The notes beneath the pieces were generated by a model. The model made no database searches and was not told the DNA's origin. It was given only the letters and a program-made list of their open reading frames with translations. Source: Cerasibacillus quisquiliarum (lineage in GTDB: Bacteria; Bacillota; Bacilli; Bacillales; Amphibacillaceae). From it: a DNA stretch of 48,792 nucleotides. Numbering within the stretch: the stretch's first letter is position 1; every line of letters starts with the position of its first letter. A program made the translations under genes and the position numbers. The DNA lies in assembly GCF_014202495.1 (NCBI RefSeq), contig NZ_JACHHA010000014.1, forward strand, positions 1 through 48,792, given 5' to 3'. This document shows positions 26,387 to 33,657 of this stretch, piece after piece.

Positions 26387-27697
26387 TTATTTAAGTGCGT
26401 TTGTGATTTTCTCAGCCGCTTCATCTAGTGCTTCTTTCGGATCTTTTCCTTCATACATTTCTCCAAGTGCTGTTTCAATGATTTTACGAGCTTCTGGCAT
26501 AACGGTCGTTAATGCACCGGATGTCGCTGGTGTAACTTGTGTGTCTTCAAGCTGTTTGACAGCTGTTAAATATTGTGGATATTCATCATACACTTCTTTA
26601 AGAACATCTTCTTCATATGCAGCAGGTGTAATCGGAAAATATCCTGTTGCTGCCGCCCACTCTGCTTGCACGTCAGCCTTTGTCATAAATTTAACGAATT
26701 CCCAAGCTGCTTTTTGTTCCTCTTCGGATACTTGATTTGTAATCCAAAGTGATGCCCCACCAACAATAACACCTTGTGGATCAACACCATCTGGAACTGG
26801 TAGAGGAGCAGAGCCAACTTCGAATGGTGAGTTTTTAATGACTTCAGCTGTGTTTGCAGTTGAGTCGAGATACATACCGACTTGACCAGCAAAGAATGGA
26901 CTACGTGGGTCTTCCCAGTTACTACCATAGTTTTTAAACGTTTTAGCCTTGTTCATGTCATCTAACCAGGTAAATATTTTTAAACCTTCTTCAGAGTTGA
27001 CAACTGCTTCAGTTGCATCACCACTACGGCCGTTATCATTATCTAAATACAAGGCACCTTGATTCGCCATTAATTGCTCAAAGAACCAACCAATTGTTCC
27101 CATTGTAAAGCCGAATGTTTTTTCACCATCAGCTAATTTTTCAGCTGCTTCCTTTACTTCACTGAATGTTTGTGGTGGGTTATCTGGATCTAGTCCAGCT
27201 TCTTTAAACATATCTTTATTATAGAACATCACCGCATTCGATGTGTTGAAAGGCATGGAATACAACTGGTCATCAATTGTGTAATAAGATAAAATGTTTT
27301 CCTCTAATACAGAAATATCGAAATCATCTTCATCGATAAATTTTTGCATTGGTGTAATAAAATCACTTTCTTTCATATATTTCGTACCTATTTCGAATAC
27401 TTGAACAATCGCAGGCGCTTCTTTTGAACCACCGACAGCACGCAATTTACTTAATGAATCATCATAACTACCTTGATACACAGCTTCAACCTTAACTGAA
27501 TCTGATTGCTCGTTAAATTTATCAACAATGTCTTCCAGCGCTTTTCCGTTATCTCCACTCATCGCATGCCAGAAGGAAATCGTTGTTTTATCTCCCGAAT
27601 TGCTGGAAGATGACGCTTGATCATCATTGCTACAAGCCATTAATACAAAACTTAATAGAAAAAGGACGACAAAAGATTGAATAAATTTCTTCAACAT
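26387..27697 (-). CDS. ugpB: Glycerol-3-phosphate (UgpB-like) substrate-binding lipoprotein
   Basis: A 436-residue extracellular binding protein. ATG at 27697 follows GGAGAGGAGAATC; the signal peptide ends at the lipobox V-L-M-A-C. It has the family-1 binding-protein pattern: T-I-S-F-W-H-A-M-S-G near the start, P-F-N-T-S-N-A-V-M-F-Y-N-K-D-M-F, G-G-A-S-L-W-I-T-N, and the E-F-V-K-F-M-T segment. The W-H-A-M and Y-N-K-D-M-F segments are like UgpB. The flanking permease and phosphodiesterase genes support glycerol-3-phosphate or glycerophosphodiesters as ligand. A sugar ligand cannot be excluded from the sequence alone. Confidence 0.8.
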   Translation of the reverse strand: MLKKFIQSFVVLFLLSFVLMACSNDDQASSSSNSGDKTTISFWHAMSGDNGKALEDIVDKFNEQSDSVKVEAVYQGSYDDSLSKLRAVGGSKEAPAIVQVFEIGTKYMKESDFITPMQKFIDEDDFDISVLEENILSYYTIDDQLYSMPFNTSNAVMFYNKDMFKEAGLDPDNPPQTFSEVKEAAEKLADGEKTFGFTMGTIGWFFEQLMANQGALYLDNDNGRSGDATEAVVNSEEGLKIFTWLDDMNKAKTFKNYGSNWEDPRSPFFAGQVGMYLDSTANTAEVIKNSPFEVGSAPLPVPDGVDPQGVIVGGASLWITNQVSEEEQKAAWEFVKFMTKADVQAEWAAATGYFPITPAAYEEDVLKEVYDEYPQYLTAVKQLEDTQVTPATSGALTTVMPEARKIIETALGEMYEGKDPKEALDEAAEKITNALK

Positions 27698-27766
27698 GAT
27701 TCTCCTCTCCAATAATGGAATATATTTTTATCTCACGTATGAAGTCCGTGAGGTGAAACCGGCTTA

Positions 27767-28576
27767 TTAACCTTTTATGGCACCTGCTGTTAATCCTTCT
27801 CTTATCCATTTCAAACCGATAAATAACAGTAGTAACGTCGGCAATAAAATAGAGATAACTGCTGCCATAACCATATTCCAAGATGATGAACTTTCATTAG
27901 CAATCAGCATCTTTAAACCAATCTGTACTGGACGTACTTTATCACTATCTGTGACAAGAAGTGGCCAGAGATACATATTCCAAGTCGTTAAAAAACCGTA
28001 AATGCCAAGCGCACTTAAGGATGATTTAGATAAAGGTAAAGCGAATTTCCAATAAAATCGAAACCGTGAGCAGCCATCCATTTGCGCAGACTCCCATAAC
28101 TCTTTAGGAATTGTTAAGAAATGTTGACGTAATAAAAAGATGCCAAACGGTAAAGCGAAAAATGGTACGGTTAATCCTTGGTATGTATTGACCCACCCTA
28201 GATTTAATATGGTTAGGAAGTTTGGTATGATCGTTGCTTCCCATGGAATGAGCATCGTTGCCAAAAACAGATAGAAAATTAAATCACGGCCTTTAAATGG
28301 AATGAAAACAAAGGCAAATGCCGAAAGACTACTCACAATGAGCTGTCCAACCATAACAATGAAAGACATCCAAAAACTGACCATCAAGTAATGCATAAGC
28401 GGAATACTTTCAAACACTTCTTTATAAGCATCAAAGCTAATCGATGACGGAAGTAGTTTTCCTGCATATATTTCATGTGGCTCCATAAAACTTGCTGATA
28501 ATGCATACAAAATCGGAAAGAAAAGAAGCAGTGCGGATACACTAAGCAAAAAGTAGAATAAAAGCTTTCTCATCAT
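27767..28576 (-). CDS. ugpE: Glycerol-3-phosphate ABC transporter permease
   Basis: A 269-residue membrane protein of the MalG/UgpE group with about six helices. The EAA loop is visible as E-L-W-E-S-A-Q-M-D-G-C-S-R-F-R-F-Y-W-K-F-A-L-P. It overlaps the ugpA stop by 4 bp. A small hairpin (CTCACG...CGTGAG) stands in the 69-bp gap before ugpB and might protect or separate the messages. Confidence 0.85.
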   Translation of the reverse strand: MMRKLLFYFLLSVSALLLFFPILYALSASFMEPHEIYAGKLLPSSISFDAYKEVFESIPLMHYLMVSFWMSFIVMVGQLIVSSLSAFAFVFIPFKGRDLIFYLFLATMLIPWEATIIPNFLTILNLGWVNTYQGLTVPFFALPFGIFLLRQHFLTIPKELWESAQMDGCSRFRFYWKFALPLSKSSLSALGIYGFLTTWNMYLWPLLVTDSDKVRPVQIGLKMLIANESSSSWNMVMAAVISILLPTLLLLFIGLKWIREGLTAGAIKG

Positions 28577-29622
28577 TGGTAATGCACCTTCTTTTCTCCG
28601 AAGTAAAATTGCACGACAGTCACAATAAGAATGAGGACGAATAGGACAATTGCTTGTGCACTGGCGAAGCCGAAGTTACCATATGAAAACGCATTTTGAT
28701 AAATGGAATAGACGATGATATTTGTTGCTCCAGCAGGTCCACCACCCGTTAAAATATCAATCTGTCCAAACGTCTGGAATGCACCTATCACGGCAATAAT
28801 CGTAACAAAGAACAAAACAGGTGATAGGAGAGGGATTGTAATTTTAAATAATCTCGCCCAATATCCAGCACCATCAATTTGCGCACTTTCATATAATTCT
28901 TGATCGATGTTTTGAATACCAGCTAGTAAAATTATAAAATTAATACCAATATGCATCCATACAGTCGTCATAGCTACTGAGAACAATGCCCACTTTGAAT
29001 TCGTCAACCATTCGATAGGGTTTATACCAATTGTTTCCAAAATGACATTTAAAACCCCTAAGGATGGATGAAACAAAAATAAGAAAATCGTTGCACCAGC
29101 AGCGACTGATACACCTAAAGTAGATGAGAAAATGGTTCGAAAAAACCCAATCCCCTTTAATTTCTCACTTGCAATCGTCGCTAAGAATAGTGAAATAATA
29201 ATTTCTGCTGGAACGGTGTAAAGTACGAACAACAATGTCGCCTTCATACTCTTAATAAATTCCGTTGAGTGGAGCAGTTCTCTGTAGTGTTTCAATCCAA
29301 CAAATTCTTGAACTTGCCCACCACCAGACACTTCGAAAAAGCTAAAATACAATGTCTTTGCCATTGGGTAGAATAAAAAGACACCTAATAACACAAGTGC
29401 TGGTAATAAATAGACCATGCCCGACATAAACAGTCTCGATTGACTGTGATATCTAGAACCTGGCTGTTTGTTCTGACGCGATTGTGTTGGCCGAATACCG
29501 TCTTTGTTTGCTGAATCGCTATTTTTTGGCCGAGCATGAGTTACTTTTGTAAGTACTGTTGACGAGGAAGTCCCCTTTTTCAATGATTGATTAGAACCTT
29601 GACTATGCTTTTTCTCCTGCAA
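28573..29622 (-). CDS. ugpA: Glycerol-3-phosphate ABC transporter permease with long N-terminal tail
   Basis: A 349-residue permease of the MalF/UgpA group. TTG at 29622 lies just behind AAAGGGGTGG. The first about 65 residues are a polar, Ser/Lys/Gln-rich tail before the first membrane helix (M-V-Y-L-L-P-A-L-V-L-L-G-V-F-L-F-Y-P), longer than usual for UgpA. An internal ATG just before that helix has no ribosome site, so I keep the long form. The EAA loop is E-L-Y-E-S-A-Q-I-D-G-A-G-Y-W-A-R-L-F. It is the first gene of the block. No UgpC-like ATPase is encoded nearby, so a shared ATPase such as an MsmX type is probably used. Confidence 0.85.
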   Translation of the reverse strand: MQEKKHSQGSNQSLKKGTSSSTVLTKVTHARPKNSDSANKDGIRPTQSRQNKQPGSRYHSQSRLFMSGMVYLLPALVLLGVFLFYPMAKTLYFSFFEVSGGGQVQEFVGLKHYRELLHSTEFIKSMKATLLFVLYTVPAEIIISLFLATIASEKLKGIGFFRTIFSSTLGVSVAAGATIFLFLFHPSLGVLNVILETIGINPIEWLTNSKWALFSVAMTTVWMHIGINFIILLAGIQNIDQELYESAQIDGAGYWARLFKITIPLLSPVLFFVTIIAVIGAFQTFGQIDILTGGGPAGATNIIVYSIYQNAFSYGNFGFASAQAIVLFVLILIVTVVQFYFGEKKVHYQ

Positions 29623-29813
29623 AATACCACCCCTTTATCAATGACATGTTGTCTCTCAATTAAATTGTTGAATCACCCCCCTTCAGGAAAGTAAATCTGG
29701 CTTTCTAGCAAGAAAGAGCATTGCCATTTCGGAAAACAACTTTAGGTTAGGATTCACATGATCGGAAAAGGTTAATCGCTCATCTTAGTGAAAATTCCCA
29801 AAAATAAAACCAC

Positions 29814-29854
29814 AAAAAATACCTAACATGCTTTTGAGCTTTGTAAGGTTTTTT
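29814..29854. terminator. Terminator-like hairpin in the ugp leader
   Basis: ACCTAACA (29821-29828) pairs with TGTAAGGT (29842-29849), with runs of A on the left and T on the right, so each strand reads as stem plus T run. On the minus strand it lies in the predicted ugp leader, between the promoter at about 29900-29929 and the start at 29622, where it could act as an attenuator. Confidence 0.45.
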
Positions 29855-29899
29855 CTGTGGATCTCCGCATCTCCATACAAGAAACTATTTACTTATCTG

Positions 29900-29929
29900 T
29901 ATTTAATCAAAAGGTTCATTCGATGTCAA
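29900..29929 (-). promoter_or_regulatory. Promoter of the ugp operon
   Basis: On the minus strand a perfect -35 element TTGACA (29929-29924) is followed after 17 or 18 bases by TTAAAT or TAAATA. The leader to ugpA would be about 270 nt. Confidence 0.55.
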
Positions 29930-29944
29930 CAGTAATTGTGGAAA

Positions 29945-29972
29945 TTTACTCTATATTTACATATATTTTACA
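29945..29972. promoter_or_regulatory. PhoP-box-like direct repeats upstream of ugp
   Basis: On the plus strand TTTACT, TTTACA and TTTACA are spaced by five bases each (29945-29950, 29956-29961, 29967-29972), an exact 11-bp period as in PhoP boxes of the TT(A/C/T)ACA type. They lie just upstream of the ugp -35 element but read on the strand opposite to ugp, which weakens the call. Confidence 0.45.
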
Positions 29973-29981
29973 CTAAATCAA

Positions 29982-29995
29982 TGTAAGGGCTTACA
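29982..29995. promoter_or_regulatory. CcpA (cre)-like site upstream of ugp
   Basis: TGTAAGGGCTTACA, part of a perfect 8-bp inverted repeat around GG, has one mismatch (G for C in the centre) to the cre pattern TGWAANCGNTNWCA. It may tie glycerol-phosphate uptake to carbon status. Confidence 0.45.
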
Positions 29996-30069
29996 TTTAC
30001 GGGACTTGTAGGGAAAGAAATTTAACTCTACGACGTTACTAAAACTCCGAAGTCAGGCATAGCGGGAGT

Positions 30070-30216
30070 GCTCGAATCTGTTCCGGGATCGCTCGATTAT
30101 GGCATGTCACCGCTCGATTCCGCCTCGTCGTCGCTCGATTATGGCATGTCACCGCTCGATTCCGCCTCGTCGTCGCTCGATTTTGGCTTATTACCGCTCG
30201 ATTCCGCCTCGTCGAA
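30070..30216. repeat. 21-bp tandem repeats, locus A (seven units)
   Basis: Seven consecutive 21-bp units each begin GCTCGA(A/T)T, i.e. AATCGAGC on the minus strand. Two unit types alternate, so a 42-bp period is also visible. The stretch is GC-rich against its surroundings. Short open frames through it (R-N-R-A-V peptides) follow from the 21-bp period and are not taken as genes. Related arrays are at 33520 and 40186. Confidence 0.9.
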
Positions 30217-30590
30217 TCCTCCAAAATTCTTTACGATGTTTAAAATACCATAAGCTAGTACGAGTCATTTTTAATATTAACTTGCAGATCGTATAGACCT
30301 TGTTGCATGTTTAATTTTACCATATGAGATGAATATGTTTTTATGCTCTGGAATGATCTGATTTGAAAAGCATTAAATAGAATAGATGACCAACTATCTG
30401 TAACAGTGGAAGTATGCTTGTTTACGTGGTGTTTACTTTCTGTTTATTGTCCTGATTTTATATAATCAATTCACCATTCTAATTCTGTCATGATCGACAA
30501 ATTGCGTCTACTGACCTATGTTCATTATGTCATCTATTTGCTAATATTAGGATTAAAATGGATAAAATAACATCAGTCAAAGAATAGGAG
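30217..30590. other. Intergenic stretch before the ATT-started membrane protein
   Basis: About 370 AT-rich bases with no gene. The only promoter candidate is TTGCTA (about 30538) with GATAAA 17 bases later, which is weak. No repeat or palindrome stands out. Confidence 0.3.
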
Positions 30591-30608
30591 ATAGAGGGGG
30601 AGAGAAAA

Positions 30609-31148
30609 ATTAATTTACTTTACTTAGCTATTTTTATCGGGATTGTCGTTATATTTACGCTTACTGTGTCATTACTTAAAAAAATTCCAGGTATGTCTTT
30701 TGTTTTTCGCATTCTTCGTTTTTTAATTCCAGTGGCATTGTATACCATTCTTGTCCTTTTTTTATACGGCTTGTCAGGAGCGATGAGCTTAAGTGTTTTA
30801 AGTTTTTTTTCAATTGATGAGACTCATCTCTTATATAAAGGAGAGTTTTTTGCGAATCAAAGTATGAGCAAGGACATATTTTATTTTATTGTTCTTTATG
30901 CAATCTTTTGCACAGTTTCTTTCTATTTTGTTTTACTTGCACCATCTATCCCCCTAATTGTCCATGATTATTATATTGGCGATTCTGTTGTCGTCGGGTT
31001 CTTAACGGTTATTCTTTTTCCTTTTGTCGTTAAGTTGTTTTTACCAGATTTCGATTTATCATTTAAAGGGGCGTTAGTGTTCGGTCTAGTGAATGTTATT
31101 TTTACAGCGTTAAGTAAAAACCATAGTCGTTTTCGTGATGAATATTAA
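30609..31148 (+). CDS. Membrane protein of unknown function, probable ATT start
   Basis: A 179-residue protein with about five hydrophobic segments that I do not recognise. In this frame the only stop upstream is the TAG at 30585, and there is no ATG, GTG or TTG until GTG at 30666. ATT at 30609 stands six bases after the strong ribosome site GAGGGGGAG and would give a natural membrane start (M-N-L-L-Y-L-A-I-F-I-G-I-V-V-I-F). Starting at GTG 30666 would cut that helix and has no ribosome site. ATT starts are rare (infC is the known case). The stop is one base from the convergent zinc-ribbon gene and no terminator lies between them. The gene itself is likely real; the start is less certain. Confidence 0.6.
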   Translation: MNLLYLAIFIGIVVIFTLTVSLLKKIPGMSFVFRILRFLIPVALYTILVLFLYGLSGAMSLSVLSFFSIDETHLLYKGEFFANQSMSKDIFYFIVLYAIFCTVSFYFVLLAPSIPLIVHDYYIGDSVVVGFLTVILFPFVVKLFLPDFDLSFKGALVFGLVNVIFTALSKNHSRFRDEY

Positions 31149-31149
31149 T

Positions 31150-31572
31150 TTACCAATCATATTCAACTTCGACTTGATTGTAACATTCTACACAGACTGT
31201 TTTTGCAAAAGGGGCAACATCATTGTTACAATACATACATTTTCTTCGTGTCGATGATTTTATTTGTTTAGAAGGAAGTGTTAGAATATGCTTACATTTT
31301 ATACACTTTGGCTGAGCATCTTCCTTTTTAACAACATTGATCTGTTGACACTGTTCACAAGTGATATTCAATAACTTCAGCTGAATATGGTTGGATATAA
31401 TTCGTTTTACACCTGTTATATTTCGTTGTTTGAACAATTTATTAATATTTCTAACGAGAGCTTTATTTTCTAAAATGTGCTGTCTCATTTGTTCTTCGAC
31501 ATTAAGGTTATTGTTGGCTATTTGTTTAAACCATTGTCGCATATCGTTTTTTAATACGTTTTCGTTCATCAT
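31150..31572 (-). CDS. Zinc-ribbon protein of unknown function
   Basis: A 140-residue protein with ATG at 31572 (or 31569) after AAAGGAGA. The first about 65 residues are helical and basic. The rest carries four CxxC pairs (C-E-Q-C, C-I-K-C, C-M-Y-C, C-V-E-C), enough for two zinc ribbons in tandem. There is no signal peptide or membrane helix, so it should be cytoplasmic, possibly nucleic-acid or protein binding. I know of no named family for it. It is read toward the membrane-protein gene and away from the DUF3137 gene. Confidence 0.65.
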   Translation of the reverse strand: MMNENVLKNDMRQWFKQIANNNLNVEEQMRQHILENKALVRNINKLFKQRNITGVKRIISNHIQLKLLNITCEQCQQINVVKKEDAQPKCIKCKHILTLPSKQIKSSTRRKCMYCNNDVAPFAKTVCVECYNQVEVEYDW

Positions 31573-31839
31573 TTAATCTCCTTTCCATTTTTATACTATT
31601 TTAACAATTTTATATTATATTTCAACACAAAAATTGCTACCCTTAATTTTGGAAAAATTGAAACCTTTAATTTGTTTGAGAAGTAAAATATATTACAGCG
31701 CTTAATAACTGAAGAAAATAGGACCATCGGCTCTTGAAAAGAAAAATAGATTTTATATAATTGAGTAAAATTTGAAAAAGCGAAAAATAAGTTTAAGCTC
31801 CACAGCGACGTTGTAGAAAGGTAAAGGAGAGAGTTTGCG

Positions 31840-32919
31840 ATGTCACAAGAAGCTAAGGTTGACATTTTGACGAAAGAAGCGTTCAATCAATTTTATAAAA
31901 ATGAATTAACACCTGTTATTCAAGAGCTTGAGCGTGATCGAAAGCGAATTGTAGGTAAACTGTGGCTCGTCATTTTTTCAGGAATAGCTGTGTTGGTCTT
32001 ATCTGGAATGTTAAATCGGCTAAATTTTGAATATTATATTTACGTTGCTTTCGGTGGTGTTTTTGTCGTATGGAAGTTCTTTCAAATTGTCCTAGAAGAA
32101 GAAGACGAGTTAAAATTAAAAGTAAAAACTACGGCGATTAACCCTTTAATAAAACGTGTGAATGAATCGTTTAAATATATTCCGAATCAAACGATTCATA
32201 AAAAAATAGTAAATGAAGCAGGATTTTTCAAGCCTAAATTAGCTTCAGTAAGTGGAGATGATTATGTAGAAGGAAAAGTTTATACAGAAGGGATTCACGA
32301 TACATCTACGGAGATGACCTTCTGTGAAATTGAAGGGAAATACAGCTTTAGTAGTCATCAAAGGACTGTCATGCCATATTTCAGGGGGTTATTTTATGTT
32401 GTTGATTTCAATAAACATTTCGATGGTCATGTTTATGTATTTCCAAAGAAAAAAGAAATAGAGTATACGTTATTAGAAAATGTCGTTGAGCCGGATAAGG
32501 AAACGTTTAAGAAAGTAGAGTTGGAAAGTGTTTCGTTTACAAAACTGTTTGATGTTTATGGTACAGATCCGATTTTAACACGATATATTTTGACCCCTCG
32601 GTTAATGGAACGTATCGAACAATTCTCAGCATATGCAATGACACATGAAGCATATATGACGGAAATGTTTCCGAACATGTCTATCGCTAAACGGCGCTCG
32701 CTTCGCCGTAAGAAAAAAGGATACGGCGTGATGCCATTTTTCTCATTTAAAAATGGCATGCTGTACATTTTAATTCCTACACAAACAAAACATTTTGAGT
32801 TTAAACTTATGAAACGTTTAGATGAACGCGTATTTGAAAACTATTATTATGATATTATTTTAGCTCTTAGAATAGTAGAGGAATTAAACTTAAATTTACG
32901 AATTTGGACGAAACAATAA
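31840..32919 (+). CDS. DUF3137 membrane protein
   Basis: A 359-residue protein starting at ATG 31840 after AAAGGAGAGAG. Two adjacent membrane helices lie at about 45-85 (L-W-L-V-I-F-S-G-I-A-V-L-V and Y-I-Y-V-A-F-G-G-V-F-V-V-W). A large soluble domain follows, with F-Y-V-V-D-F-N-K-H-F-D-G-H-V-Y-V-F-P and a late G-M-L-Y-I-L-I-P. This matches DUF3137 proteins, which commonly pair with LemA as here. The LemA gene starts 8 bp after this stop. A role in envelope maintenance is a guess from that pairing. Confidence 0.75.
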   Translation: MSQEAKVDILTKEAFNQFYKNELTPVIQELERDRKRIVGKLWLVIFSGIAVLVLSGMLNRLNFEYYIYVAFGGVFVVWKFFQIVLEEEDELKLKVKTTAINPLIKRVNESFKYIPNQTIHKKIVNEAGFFKPKLASVSGDDYVEGKVYTEGIHDTSTEMTFCEIEGKYSFSSHQRTVMPYFRGLFYVVDFNKHFDGHVYVFPKKKEIEYTLLENVVEPDKETFKKVELESVSFTKLFDVYGTDPILTRYILTPRLMERIEQFSAYAMTHEAYMTEMFPNMSIAKRRSLRRKKKGYGVMPFFSFKNGMLYILIPTQTKHFEFKLMKRLDERVFENYYYDIILALRIVEELNLNLRIWTKQ

Positions 32920-32927
32920 GGAGGCCA

Positions 32928-33485
32928 ATGGAAGTGATTATTGGTATTGTTATAGGTGTTGTTTTATTGCTATTGATTTTAATGTATAACCGAATGAAGC
33001 GATATGATATTCAAGTGGAGCGCGCTTTTGGGGATCTCGATGCATTCTTAATGAAACGTGTCGATCAATTAGATAACTTAATTCAAACAGCACGCGTCGC
33101 AACTGATAAAGAAATGGAACTCGTTGAAAATGTTGCAGGATTGCGCTCGCGTATCGTTAACGCTACATCAATTGATGAAAAAGTTGCTGCTCATATTAAT
33201 TTACAATCTGAATTGCCGATGTTTTATCGTACGATGGAAGCATACCCAGAAGTGAAATTCCATGAAAACTACATGCTCATTCAACGGTCGATAAATGAAA
33301 TAGAAGAGCAAATTCAAGCTGCTCGTCGCAACTACAATGAACACGTACGTATTTATAATACAGCTATTACAACATTTCCTAGCGTGATTATTGCCCCGCT
33401 TTTAGGCTTTAAAAAGAAAAAGATGTTTGAAATCTCACCTGTGCAAAGGCAAAATGTCGATGTGAAAGAATTATTCAATCGCTAA
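32928..33485 (+). CDS. lemA: LemA family protein
   Basis: A 185-residue protein with an N-terminal membrane helix (V-I-I-G-I-V-I-G-V-V-L-L-L-L-I-L) and a long helical outer domain containing R-A-F-G-D-L-D-A-F-L-M-K-R-V-D-Q-L and A-R-R-N-Y-N-E-H-V-R-I-Y-N-T-A-I. That is the LemA signature. ATG at 32928 is close to AAGGAGG; GTG at 32934 has more usual spacing, so the start may shift by two codons. LemA proteins are membrane-anchored helical bundles of unclear function. It is probably co-translated with the DUF3137 gene upstream. A 21-bp repeat array begins 34 bp after the stop. Confidence 0.85.
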   Translation: MEVIIGIVIGVVLLLLILMYNRMKRYDIQVERAFGDLDAFLMKRVDQLDNLIQTARVATDKEMELVENVAGLRSRIVNATSIDEKVAAHINLQSELPMFYRTMEAYPEVKFHENYMLIQRSINEIEEQIQAARRNYNEHVRIYNTAITTFPSVIIAPLLGFKKKKMFEISPVQRQNVDVKELFNR

Positions 33486-33519
33486 TCTAGTTTAACCGCT
33501 TATTTCAGTGTATGTGCAG

Positions 33520-33600
33520 AAATCGCGCAACTCTGGGTCAAAATCGCGCAACTCTGGGTCAGAATCGCGCAACCCTGTGTCAAAATCGCGCAACCCAGCC
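33520..33600. repeat. 21-bp tandem repeats, locus B (about four units)
   Basis: Three full 21-bp units (33520, 33541, 33562) and a partial fourth each begin (A/G)AATCGCGCAAC. The first two are identical. The array is GC-rich, lies between lemA and the convergent MMPL gene, and is related to loci A and C through the core AATCG(C/A)GC. Confidence 0.9.
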
Positions 33601-33657
33601 CGCCCTCTTTATTCGAATTGCGAACTGCGTAATGTTACACTCCATAATCACATGCCT

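Noticed and set aside
29655..29720. Small upstream ORF in the ugp leader behind a G-rich Shine-Dalgarno-like run
   Set aside because: No start codon lies at a usable distance; the nearest TTG is about 15 bases away and the frame runs into ugpA without clear purpose.
30039..30296. Short overlapping open frames with R-N-R-A-V or S-L-D-Y-G repeats
   Set aside because: They exist on both strands only because the 21-bp repeat unit is a multiple of three. No ribosome site or start supports translation.
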